From Clostridiales bacterium (lineage in GTDB: Bacteria > Bacillota > Clostridia > Saccharofermentanales > Saccharofermentanaceae), in contig JAFZVF010000050.1 of NCBI GenBank assembly GCA_017617935.1, positions 1 through 51,600 of the forward strand: DNA of 51,600 bases, written 5' to 3'. The notes under the pieces were generated by a model. The model saw only the letters and a program-made list of their open reading frames with translations, was not told where the DNA came from and did no database searches. The position numbers were made by a program, and so were the translations under genes. Numbering within the stretch: position 1 is the stretch's first letter; each line of letters begins with the position of its first letter. Shown here in pieces: positions 1 to 7,722 of this stretch.

Positions 1-624
1 CTCGCTGCAGGTGAAACAATTCAGTGCGAATCAGGCTCAATGAGCTGGATGGATTCCAACATCAAGATGGAGACAAAGACCGGCGGCATCGGCAAGATGT
101 TCGGACGTATGATCTCCGGTGAGTCTCTCGCCCTCAACCACTACACCGCTCAGCAGGCAGGCGAGATCGCTTTCGCTTCCTCCTTCCCTGGCTCCATCGT
201 AGCGATCCAGCTCAACGGCAACTCCATTATGTGCCAGAAGGGCTCCTTCCTTGCAATGTTCGGCGACGTTGAAATGTCCATCGGCTTCCAGAAGAAGCTC
301 GGCGGCGGTTTCTTCGGCGGTGAAGGCTTCATCATGCAGAAGTTCACAGGTAACGGAACAGTATTCCTCGAAGTTGACGGTTCTGCAGTTGAGTATGACC
401 TCGCAGCAGGCGAAACCAAGATCGTTGACACCGGTTACGTCGTAATGATGGATTCCACAGTCACGATGGACGTCCAGATGGTTAAGGGCGTTGCAAACGT
501 CCTCCTCGGCGGTGAAGGCCTCTTCAACACCACCCTCACAGGCCCCGGCCACATCACCATCCAGACAATGCCTATCTCCAAGACCGCAATGGTCCTCTAT
601 GCGCAGATGCCGCACAAGAGCTGA
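1..624 (+). CDS. AIM24 / TIGR00266-family protein, 5' end missing
   Basis: The frame is open from base 1 and reads through an ATG at base 40, so the gene starts outside the window; the upstream codons read LAAGETIQCESGS, which fits the family. The visible 207 residues are rich in glycine and beta-strand-like segments, with GGGFFGGEGFIMQKF near the middle and repeated FxGxG patterns typical of AIM24/TIGR00266 proteins. These form a compact beta fold with no established enzymatic role in bacteria. No signal peptide or membrane segment can be judged without the N-terminus. A strong terminator follows 23 bases after the stop, so this is the last gene of its transcript. Family assignment is fairly secure; function is unknown. 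Confidence 0.85.
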   Translation, partial: LAAGETIQCESGSMSWMDSNIKMETKTGGIGKMFGRMISGESLALNHYTAQQAGEIAFASSFPGSIVAIQLNGNSIMCQKGSFLAMFGDVEMSIGFQKKLGGGFFGGEGFIMQKFTGNGTVFLEVDGSAVEYDLAAGETKIVDTGYVVMMDSTVTMDVQMVKGVANVLLGGEGLFNTTLTGPGHITIQTMPISKTAMVLYAQMPHKS

Positions 625-646
625 GTTTAGTTTTTGCATTATCCAA

Positions 647-676
647 GGCCGCACCTCCGGGTGCGGTCTTTTTTTT
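647..676 (+). terminator. Rho-independent terminator after the AIM24-family gene
   Basis: A GC-rich 9-bp stem (647-655 with 660-668, one G-T pair) closes a TCCG loop and is followed by eight T residues. It ends the transcript of the AIM24-family gene and insulates the nuclease-like gene downstream. Confidence 0.92.
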
Positions 677-732
677 GTAAATTTAAATAAGTTTATTTAT
701 AAAATAATGTTCGTGTTTTCAAGCCTCTTCCC

Positions 733-761
733 TTGTCGCATTTTGTCGGTTTTTGTATAGT
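733..761 (+). promoter_or_regulatory. Repeated TTTGTCG units with overlapping promoter-like hexamers
   Basis: Bases 732-761 contain two 10-bp units of the form (C/T)TTGTCGNNT and a third, degraded unit ending in TATAGT. TTGTCG (733-738) and TATAGT (756-761) are separated by 17 bp, the spacing of a sigma-A promoter, and would start transcription about 27 bases before the ATG at 795. Bases 733-756 are identical to the reverse complement of 47944-47967, which sits at a similar distance upstream of the pilin-like operon. The 10-bp period suggests a repeated protein-binding site on one face of the helix; the protein is not known. Confidence 0.55.
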
Positions 762-794
762 CTTTCCCTGCCCGACGCGTCGTATCATTGGTGC

Positions 795-1556
795 ATGGAA
801 CTATCATTGTTTTGCGACACATACATCATTGCCGAGTATCTCCGTCTGAAAAAGGTATTGGATGACATGCCAAGGTACAATGCCGGTGTGCACAACGGCA
901 TTCCTGTTATTCGCGAGTATTCAGGTTCTGGCAACAAAATTACCGTTAAAACCGCACATCTAAACACTAAGACTTATATTGAATACCTGAAACGCCTTAC
1001 GCTGTTCAAACAATATAACTCCTTGAAGATAATTTATAAAAACGAGATAAACAGGCGTCACTTGTCCATACCATCAGAGTTCAAGTTCATAAGTGAACCA
1101 TCCGAATTCGATAATAAGTTTTGGAGTCAGGCGGTTCCTTGTTCAAACGGCCGAAAAAACGATACGGATTATAAAGACGAGTACGGGTACAAAGTCAGGT
1201 CAAGAGGTGAAATAATCGTAGGCAGTGCTTTGAAGGATTTGGGGCTTGAAGCTAAATTCGAACCGCTTCTCAGTCTTAAAAACGGTAAAGTCAAAAGTCC
1301 TGATTATGTTTTTCCGGTAAAGATCATTAATAGGTGCTTCTTTATAGAATTCATTGGAATGACCGATGATGTCGACTATATGAATCGCAATTACGGGAAA
1401 ACAGACGAATATATGCGTAGCGGAATACTACCCAACAGAGACCTGATACTAATCTGCGGTAAAGAGAACTGGATTCCTACTCAAGGCGAGATCAAGCGCA
1501 TTATCGCCTCATTTATAAACAATGCAGTGTTAAGAACATATAACAAGAATGAATAA
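795..1556 (+). CDS. PD-(D/E)XK nuclease-like protein
   Basis: A 253-residue protein of unknown role, probably cytoplasmic. The C-terminal half has a layout known from many uncharacterised Clostridial proteins with a restriction-endonuclease-like fold: RSRGE (Glu139), then SPDYVF (Asp170), then FIEFIG (Glu185), followed by a conserved Tyr/Lys-rich helix around residues 195-208. These match the E...PD...ExG pattern of PD-(D/E)XK enzymes, in which EHLG is the commoner last motif. No N-terminal domain was recognised. The ATG at 795 was chosen over an in-frame ATG at 753, because the earlier one lies inside the promoter-like repeat; no strong ribosome site is visible. The gene stands alone, is visibly AT-richer than its neighbours and ends directly in a palindromic repeat, which hints at recent acquisition. 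Nuclease activity is inferred only from motifs. Confidence 0.7.
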   Translation: MELSLFCDTYIIAEYLRLKKVLDDMPRYNAGVHNGIPVIREYSGSGNKITVKTAHLNTKTYIEYLKRLTLFKQYNSLKIIYKNEINRRHLSIPSEFKFISEPSEFDNKFWSQAVPCSNGRKNDTDYKDEYGYKVRSRGEIIVGSALKDLGLEAKFEPLLSLKNGKVKSPDYVFPVKIINRCFFIEFIGMTDDVDYMNRNYGKTDEYMRSGILPNRDLILICGKENWIPTQGEIKRIIASFINNAVLRTYNKNE

Positions 1557-1608
1557 TTCCAAGAATACCTGCCAACATTCTTCAAACCATAGCAGGTAAT
1601 CTTGGAAT
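1556..1608. repeat. 53-bp palindromic interspersed repeat, copy A
   Basis: The ends are 16-base arms that pair with one mismatch (ATTCCAAGA...TCTTGGAAT) around a 21-base loop containing TTCAAACC. It overlaps the last base of the nuclease-like gene's stop codon. Two more copies with the same ends and loop lie at 16072 and 16144. All copies sit between convergent genes. Confidence 0.9.
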
Positions 1609-1612
1609 AATA

Positions 1613-1636
1613 ACGGCTCCCCGAACGAGGAGCCGT
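1613..1636 (-). terminator. Hairpin between convergent genes
   Basis: A perfect 8-bp stem, ACGGCTCC paired with GGAGCCGT, encloses an 8-base loop. Reading on the minus strand it is followed by a T-rich stretch (TTATTATT), so it probably ends the transcript of the isomerase-ligase fusion gene. Its T tract is weaker than that of the other terminators here. Confidence 0.6.
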
Positions 1637-1658
1637 CAGTGATTAAGTTCTAATTGTT

Positions 1659-4187
1659 TTACGCCGTTACTATCTTGTTCGCGTTCTCGAGTGAGTGCCT
1701 CTCGACTGCTTCCTGTCTCATCTTGTACTTCAGGATCTTGCCTGCCGCGTTCATCGGGAAGCTGTCAACGAAGTCAACGTATCTGGGGACCTTGTGCTTT
1801 GCCATGTGGTCCATGACGTACTTCTTGATCTCGTCCTCGGAGGACTCTTCGCCAGGCTTGAGGATGACTGCCGCGAGGATCTCTTCACCGTAATCAGCAT
1901 CCGGAACGCCGATGACCTGAACGTCCTGGATCTTGGGGTGCGTGTAAAGGAAGTCTTCGATCTCCTTCGGGTAGATGTTCTCGCCGCCTCTGATGATCAT
2001 GTCCTTGATACGGCCCGTGATCTTGTAGTAGCCGTCTTCGGGACGACGCAAAGCAAGGTCACCTGAATGGAGCCAGCCGTCTTCGTCGATAGCGGCCGCA
2101 GTTGCCTCTGGCATCTTGTAGTAGCCCTTCATAATGTTGTAGCCGCGTGCGCAGAACTCGCCGGGTACGCCGTCAGGAAGCTCAACGCCTGTCTCGGGAT
2201 CAACGATCTTGGTCTCAACGCCGAAAATGGAAGGTCCTACCGTGTTGACTCTCTGCTCGATCGTGTCGGTCGTCTTGCTCATCGTTGTAGCGGGAGATGC
2301 TTCTGTCTGGCCGTATGTGATAACGATCTCAGGCATGTGCATCTTCTCGATGACCTCTTCCATTGTCTTGATAGGACAAGGCGAGCCAGCCATGATGCCC
2401 GTTCTCATGTGCGAGAAGTCGGTCGAAGCAAAGTTCTCGTGGCCGAGCATTGCGATGAACATCGTCGGAACGCCGTGGAAGCAGGTGATCTTCTCCTGGT
2501 TGATGCAGTGCAGGCCTTTGCGGGGCGAGAATGCAGTGATCGGAGACATAGTGACCGCGTGGGTCACGGATGCGGTCATTGCGAGGACCATGCCGAAGCA
2601 GTGGAACATCGGGACTTGGATCATCATGCGGTCAAAGGAAGACAGATCCATGCAGTCGCCGATCGCCTTACCGTTGTTGACGACGTTGTAGTGCGTGAGC
2701 ATGACGCCCTTGGGAAAACCGGTCGTGCCCGATGTGTACTGCATGTTGCAGACGTCGTGCTTGTCGATCGTGCGCCGGATCTTCTCAACGTCGCTGTAAA
2801 GCACGGTCTCAGCAAGTGCCGGAAGGTCATCCCAGTGGAAGCATCCGGGAACGCGGGACTCGCAGGTGATGACGTTCTTCAAGACAGGAAGTCTTGCGGC
2901 CTCGAGCTTACCGGGCTCACTGTCCTTGAGCTCAGGGCAGATCTCGTTGATTATCTGCAGATAGTCGCAGTCCTTGTACTTGTCGATCATGACGAGCGTG
3001 CAGGTGTCGGACTGCCTCAAAAGATACTCAATCTCGTGGATCTTGTAAGCGGTGTTGACCGTAACGAGGACGCATCCGATCTTGGTCGCAGCCCAGAACG
3101 TCAGATACCACTGGGGAACGTTAGTTGCCCAGATCGCGATGTGGTCGCCCTTCTTGCAGCCCATTGCGAGAAAAGCGCGTGCGAGGTTGTCGACGTCGTT
3201 CCTGAACTCAGGGTATGTGCGTGTATAGTCTAGTTCTGTGTAGCGGAAAGCATACTGGTTAGGAAACAGCTCACAGATCTTGTCGAGGACGTCCGGGAAC
3301 GTCAGGTCGATCAGGGTTTCCTTAGGCCAAGGGTAATAGCCCGTTCCCCTTTTGTCCGTCTGGAGCTCAAACTTTCTCTCCTTCGGACGGTATGTTTCCA
3401 TGTAGCCTGCGAACTGCGGAACGACGATGCCCGCTCCTTCGAGGTTCTGGGACCATCTGTATACCCACTCGAGCGAAATGTAGCCGATGTAATCGATAGC
3501 CTGAAGCGAGTCGAACATCTCCTTTAGAGGCATGTCGCCTGCGCCCATAAGCTTATATTGAACCTTGCCGTCTACCATGACGGAGTCCTTTACGTGAACA
3601 TGCTTGATGTACTCTCCGAGGTTGGCAACAGTCTCAGCGGGAGACTCGCCCATAAAGCGGTAAGGGTGATGCATGTCCCAGAGGGCGGCGACCTTGCGGT
3701 TGTTGATCTCGTCAAGGACCTTCTTGAGTCTCTTCGTGTCAGCATAAACGCCGTTAGTCTCGATGAGGAGCGTGACGTTCATCTCTTCAGCGTAAGGAAT
3801 GAGCTCTCTCATTATTGAAATTACGACATTGTCGTCGATCTCCTTCTCGGGAGCCGGGTTCCTGTCGCCCAAAACGCGGATGAATGAAGTTCCGAGCTTG
3901 TTTGCGAGCTCGATATAAGCCCTGATCTCGGCAATCGCCTTGTCCTTTGTCTCAAGGTTGTTTACGGGTTCGCCTGAAGAAAGGCACGGGATGGTTAGCT
4001 TTAGGTCCTTTAGTTTTGCGATGGTTTTAGGTAGTTCTTTATCTGTGAAAGGTGCAGCTTTGACTGAGAAGATGTCCTGTCCCAGTCCTCTGATCTCGAT
4101 TCCGTCAAAACCGAAATCCTTTGCCATCGAGTAGATCTCCTGCCATGTGAAGTCCGGGCAGGCAAGTGTTGAAAAACAAGTTTTCAT
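1659..4187 (-). CDS. TIM-barrel isomerase/epimerase fused to acyl-CoA synthetase-like AMP ligase
   Basis: An 842-residue two-domain protein. Residues 1 to about 275 resemble sugar phosphate isomerase/epimerase (AP endonuclease 2-type TIM barrel), with internal motifs such as DGIEIRG, LLIETNG, ALWDMHHP and HVHVKDS carrying likely metal ligands. From about residue 290 to the end it is an ANL-superfamily adenylate-forming enzyme close to medium- or long-chain acyl-CoA synthetases: P-loop YTSGTTGFPKG at 484-494, YGQTEASP, the HSGD motif, and the acyl-adenylation lysine near 817 in AAGK. The join is in frame and the linker is PRPKERK-like, so this is a true single reading frame. A GAGGTGG ribosome site precedes the ATG, and the gene has its own promoter directly after plsX. 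The substrate of either half is unknown. Confidence 0.85.
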   Translation of the reverse strand: MKTCFSTLACPDFTWQEIYSMAKDFGFDGIEIRGLGQDIFSVKAAPFTDKELPKTIAKLKDLKLTIPCLSSGEPVNNLETKDKAIAEIRAYIELANKLGTSFIRVLGDRNPAPEKEIDDNVVISIMRELIPYAEEMNVTLLIETNGVYADTKRLKKVLDEINNRKVAALWDMHHPYRFMGESPAETVANLGEYIKHVHVKDSVMVDGKVQYKLMGAGDMPLKEMFDSLQAIDYIGYISLEWVYRWSQNLEGAGIVVPQFAGYMETYRPKERKFELQTDKRGTGYYPWPKETLIDLTFPDVLDKICELFPNQYAFRYTELDYTRTYPEFRNDVDNLARAFLAMGCKKGDHIAIWATNVPQWYLTFWAATKIGCVLVTVNTAYKIHEIEYLLRQSDTCTLVMIDKYKDCDYLQIINEICPELKDSEPGKLEAARLPVLKNVITCESRVPGCFHWDDLPALAETVLYSDVEKIRRTIDKHDVCNMQYTSGTTGFPKGVMLTHYNVVNNGKAIGDCMDLSSFDRMMIQVPMFHCFGMVLAMTASVTHAVTMSPITAFSPRKGLHCINQEKITCFHGVPTMFIAMLGHENFASTDFSHMRTGIMAGSPCPIKTMEEVIEKMHMPEIVITYGQTEASPATTMSKTTDTIEQRVNTVGPSIFGVETKIVDPETGVELPDGVPGEFCARGYNIMKGYYKMPEATAAAIDEDGWLHSGDLALRRPEDGYYKITGRIKDMIIRGGENIYPKEIEDFLYTHPKIQDVQVIGVPDADYGEEILAAVILKPGEESSEDEIKKYVMDHMAKHKVPRYVDFVDSFPMNAAGKILKYKMRQEAVERHSLENANKIVTA

Positions 4188-4218
4188 AAAACCACCTCAC
4201 AAAATAAAGAATCGCTAA

Positions 4219-4247
4219 ATTATAACTTTTAAGAAAAGATTTGTAAA
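4219..4247 (-). promoter_or_regulatory. Sigma-A-type promoter of the isomerase-ligase fusion gene
   Basis: On the minus strand TTTACA (4247-4242) and TATAAT (4224-4219) are separated by 17 bp. The expected start lies about 25 bases upstream of the ATG at 4187. The promoter sits immediately after the plsX stop codon, with no terminator between. Confidence 0.75.
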
Positions 4248-4263
4248 TCAAATAAAGCCGATA

Positions 4264-5214
4264 TTAAATCGACTTCATTGCCTGATTGATGCAGCTGTAG
4301 ATCGTGTTGGCATCCGCTTTGCCGTGTGCCTTCACGACGTGCTTTCTTATACCGAGGATGACCGCGCCGCCGTACTCGTTGTACTGATACAGGCACTTAT
4401 TCTCTTCAAGCACTTCCATTGCCGCCTTCAGGCTCTCGCCGGATAGTCGTTCCTTAAGGCCGTCCCTGATGGCGTCTGCAACCAATGTTCCAGCGCTCTC
4501 ATTGCCCTTTAGCAAAGCATTTCCGACCAAACCCGTCGATACGGCCACATCCGCCTCACCCGTCAAAAGGTTGTCGGGCTCAATGTTTCCGATGAAATTA
4601 AGGCCGGATTCCTTCAAAAGTTTGAATGCTCCGACCAAGGACTCCGTACCCTTGCAGTCTTCCCTGCCGACGTTCATTAAAGCGACTTTCGGAGACGCGA
4701 TGCCGCGGGACTCCATAAGCTTTGACCCCAAAACGCCAAACGAGAGCATTTCCTCAGGCGTGGGCTCCAATGAAGAACCGCAGTCAACGAGACAGACGCG
4801 CTCGGTTATGCCGTAAGGCAAAAGCGCCGCGAGAACGGGCCTCTTGCAGCCCTTCTCAAGACCTATCTTCATTACTGATGCGATAATTAATGCTCCGGTG
4901 TTGCCAACGCTGATGACGGCAGCGGGGCCTTCCGTCTTGGAAAGCGTTTCCAGAGCGACGGACATCGTATAGCCTGCGCCCGGCTTGGCAGCGAGCATCG
5001 GGTTGTCCTCATTGGTGAGCACTTCATCGCAGGAAATCAGGTCGAACCTGTCCTTGAGGTCAGCGTGTGAAGCAAAAGCTGAAGAATACTCCTTCTCAGG
5101 ACCTACGAAGGTGACGGACAGATCGGCATTTTCAGACAGAGCCCTGAAGGCTCCTTCGCAGATTGCCGATGCGGCATTGTCGCCGCCTGAAAGGTCAAGT
5201 ATCAACTTCTTCAC
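4264..5214 (-). CDS. plsX: Divergent PlsX-like phosphate acyltransferase
   Basis: PlsX exchanges acyl groups between acyl-ACP and acyl-phosphate at the inner face of the membrane. The 316-residue product keeps the family layout: an N-terminal LDLSGGDNAAS (usually DAMGGDNAP), SVGNTGA near residue 102, a VGNALLKG segment, and a C-terminal GGAVILGI. The changed N-terminal motif and slightly short length mark it as a divergent copy. The start is a GTG overlapping the FakA stop in a GTGA junction. It is the last gene of the ten-gene lipid operon, so it may serve the DegV/FakA route rather than bulk phospholipid synthesis. PTA/PTB-type transacetylases are the main alternative, but the SGGDN motif favours PlsX. 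Confidence 0.85.
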   Translation of the reverse strand: MKKLILDLSGGDNAASAICEGAFRALSENADLSVTFVGPEKEYSSAFASHADLKDRFDLISCDEVLTNEDNPMLAAKPGAGYTMSVALETLSKTEGPAAVISVGNTGALIIASVMKIGLEKGCKRPVLAALLPYGITERVCLVDCGSSLEPTPEEMLSFGVLGSKLMESRGIASPKVALMNVGREDCKGTESLVGAFKLLKESGLNFIGNIEPDNLLTGEADVAVSTGLVGNALLKGNESAGTLVADAIRDGLKERLSGESLKAAMEVLEENKCLYQYNEYGGAVILGIRKHVVKAHGKADANTIYSCINQAMKSI

Positions 5215-6827
5215 TGATAAAGCACCACCAGATCGTAAATGCCCTGTCCACCGTATGCGACATTGATCTCGGCATCCGGGCAGAAGTTCTTGATGACGTA
5301 TTCGTTGCTCTCTACGGAAGACTTAACAACGTACGTGCCCGCAAATATAGTTACCGACTCGGCTTCAGCGATTCCGGGAATACGCTTTGTAAGTTCCTTG
5401 AGGGCCGCGATCGTGTCGGAAGCGCTGCAAACGATGACGTCGTCATCCAAAACGCCGATGTGATCGCCCGCTTTTACATCAATTCCGTTATAGACTCCGG
5501 ACTTGTCAGCGACAGAGACGAAACCGGTATGAACGCCCTTGAGCGAATCGAGCATCGTCTTTTCTATCGTCTCGTAGGAAGCGGAAGCGTCGATCAGCGA
5601 GAGCGCGCAATAGCCTTCAGCCATTGAGCGCGTGGGAACGATGTGGATGACGGACTCGGTGCACAATTCGCGAACTTTCTCTGCCGTCATGATGATGTTC
5701 TTGTTGTTCGGGAGCAGGATGACGTGCTTTGCGGAAGCCTTTTTGCAGGCGTTAAGCATGTTCTGGACGGAAACGTTGTCAGACTGACCGCCCCTGATTA
5801 TCTCCTTGACGCCCAAAGACCTGTAGAGCTCCTCGATTCCGTCACCGTCAGCGACCGCGACGATCGCACAGTCCTGGGTGGCAGCCAGGAAGTTCTCGTG
5901 GTGCTGCAAGGTCATGTTCTCAATCTTGAGCTTGGTGAACTCGCCAAACTTGTGAAAATACGTCAGAACGTCCTCAGGCTTGAGCGTGTGGATGTGGATC
6001 TTCAGGGCCGTGCCGTCCTGTACGAGGACAAGCGAATTGCCGAAGCTGTTCATGTCGATCCTGACATTGTCGGGATTAAAGCCCTTGAGCTTGTCTTCGT
6101 CGATGCTCACGATGAGCTCGGTGCAATAGCCGAACTCCTCACCGGAAGCTGAAGAACCAAGCGTTCCATTGGCGGAAAATGAAGGCTTGAGAGATTCGAA
6201 TTCCGAGAAATCGTACTTGTAGTCTTCATCAAGAGCCGTGAACATGCCCGTGACGAGGCAAAGGAAGCCCATTCCGCCACTGTCCAAAACATCGTATTCC
6301 TTGAGGATCGGGAGCTTGTCGGGCGTGCGCTTCAAGGAAGCGGAAGCCGCGTCAACGACGTTCTTCATGAAATCGTAAACGGAGGTATCCTCATCAAACT
6401 GGTCCTCAGCCTCTTCCTGAGCCTCCCTGCAGACCGTGAGGAAGGTTCCCTCGACGGGATCGGCGACCGATGAATAAGCGGACTGCGTGCCGCCTATGAA
6501 AGCCGCGTCAAGAATGCCCGTATCAAGTTCGGTCTCGTCCCTTAAAGTCTTGAGGAATCCTTTGAGCCACTGCGAAAGGATGACGCCGGAATTACCCTGC
6601 GAATTCATCAGCGCGCTCTTGTAGAGATCGTCGAAATCAGTGGGAGTCAGGTCCCTGTCCCCTATTTCCATGAGGACCTTCACGATGCCATGCATCGTCT
6701 TGTCCATGTTGGTTCCCGTATCGCCGTCAGGGATGGGGAAAACGTTCATGTCGTTAAGCGTCTGCTTGTTATCAAGGATGTTCTTGCTGCCCGCAAGAAG
6801 CATCTTTTTGATGATGTTAATTTCCAT
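5211..6827 (-). CDS. fakA: DAK2-domain fatty acid kinase FakA-like protein
   Basis: FakA-type kinases phosphorylate fatty acids bound to a DegV/FakB partner. The 538-residue protein has an N-terminal DAK2 nucleotide-binding domain with FPIPDGDTGTNM (about 32-43) carrying the metal-binding aspartates, and QGNSGVILSQ further on. Middle and C-terminal YloV-type domains follow. Length matches the family (about 550). It overlaps the upstream degV gene by 11 bases and plsX by four, so translation is probably coupled through all three. Two degV genes in the same operon supply the expected binding partners. Confidence 0.92.
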   Translation of the reverse strand: MEINIIKKMLLAGSKNILDNKQTLNDMNVFPIPDGDTGTNMDKTMHGIVKVLMEIGDRDLTPTDFDDLYKSALMNSQGNSGVILSQWLKGFLKTLRDETELDTGILDAAFIGGTQSAYSSVADPVEGTFLTVCREAQEEAEDQFDEDTSVYDFMKNVVDAASASLKRTPDKLPILKEYDVLDSGGMGFLCLVTGMFTALDEDYKYDFSEFESLKPSFSANGTLGSSASGEEFGYCTELIVSIDEDKLKGFNPDNVRIDMNSFGNSLVLVQDGTALKIHIHTLKPEDVLTYFHKFGEFTKLKIENMTLQHHENFLAATQDCAIVAVADGDGIEELYRSLGVKEIIRGGQSDNVSVQNMLNACKKASAKHVILLPNNKNIIMTAEKVRELCTESVIHIVPTRSMAEGYCALSLIDASASYETIEKTMLDSLKGVHTGFVSVADKSGVYNGIDVKAGDHIGVLDDDVIVCSASDTIAALKELTKRIPGIAEAESVTIFAGTYVVKSSVESNEYVIKNFCPDAEINVAYGGQGIYDLVVLYQ

Positions 6828-7707
6828 TCAACTGTTCCTTCTTGTGCTTCCCGTAATAGAAAACGATTATCGTTCCGGGTCCCACGGAAGCTCCAACGAT
6901 CGGGCCTATTACGTAAAGGCTGGTCGATGCTCCGGGGATAAGCTCTTTTATTTTTTCGGAAACCACGTTTGCAGCAGCCTCGTCATCGGCATGTCCGATG
7001 TAGATTGTCTGTTCAAGCGGGTTTTCAATATATTTGGCGGTCATCTGCGCGAGTTCGTCAAAAGAGGACTTTCTGCCCTTAACCTTCTTAACCGCGAGAT
7101 TGTGACCTTCCAAGTCTGAAATCAGGATCGGCTTTACGGAAAAGAGGTTTCCGAAGAAGGCCGAAGAAGCGGTAACGCGGCCCGCAGCCTTAAGATAGTC
7201 AAGGCTTTCGACCGTGCCGTACTGATTGAAGAAAAGCTTGTGCTCCTCGATCCAGGAAGACGTCTCTTCAAGGCTCTTGCCCTCGTCCCTCATCTGTGCG
7301 GCCTTGATAGCCATTGAGCCCTGGCCAAGTCCGCTGATGAGCGAATCGATGCAGACGATCTTTCTGTCCGGGAAACTGGACTTGAGCTCGGAAGCCAATA
7401 CCACCGCGGTTTTGACCGAGCCGGAAAGGCCTGAAGAACAAGCAATGTAGAGAACGTCCTCACCCTTTGAAAGGTGTTCCCTGAACTTCTCGTCGAAAGT
7501 CTTTACGGGAACTTGGACGGTCTTGTACCTCTCGCCCTTCCTCATTGAACCGTAGAAGTCGGAAAAGGATATCTCGTCCCAGTCAAGTGACGCCCTGAAG
7601 GTCTTGTCCCCCAAAGAGAACTCCATCTTGCAGTAGTCAATGCCGTACTGCTCTCTCAGGTCTTTTGAAAGGTCGCTCGTGGAATCAGTGATGATGGCAA
7701 AACTCAT
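6817..7707 (-). CDS. DegV family (FakB-like) fatty-acid-binding protein 1
   Basis: DegV/FakB proteins hold a single fatty acid in a buried pocket and present its carboxylate to FakA. The 296-residue product begins SFAIITDSTSDLS, the family hallmark with the phosphate/carboxylate-contacting TDSTSD, and has SSGLSGS near 115 and GTVESLDYLKAAGRV near 188. A GGAGG ribosome site lies 7 bases before the ATG. The stop overlaps fakA, the closest pairing of binding protein and kinase in the operon. Chain-length preference cannot be read from the sequence. Confidence 0.92.
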   Translation of the reverse strand: MSFAIITDSTSDLSKDLREQYGIDYCKMEFSLGDKTFRASLDWDEISFSDFYGSMRKGERYKTVQVPVKTFDEKFREHLSKGEDVLYIACSSGLSGSVKTAVVLASELKSSFPDRKIVCIDSLISGLGQGSMAIKAAQMRDEGKSLEETSSWIEEHKLFFNQYGTVESLDYLKAAGRVTASSAFFGNLFSVKPILISDLEGHNLAVKKVKGRKSSFDELAQMTAKYIENPLEQTIYIGHADDEAAANVVSEKIKELIPGASTSLYVIGPIVGASVGPGTIIVFYYGKHKKEQLNGN

Positions 7708-7722
7708 AGTGTCCTCCTTCCC

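Noticed and set aside
733..761. Spo0A binding box
   Set aside because: The units read TGTCGCA, TGTCGGT or TGTCGGG rather than TGTCGAA, so the match is partial; kept only as an alternative in the finding.
2067..3233. Long plus-strand open frame of 388 codons
   Set aside because: It lies antisense to the ligase half of the fusion gene, which has clear domain motifs; the plus-strand product is rich in His, Asp and Val with no recognisable domain, as expected for a shadow frame.
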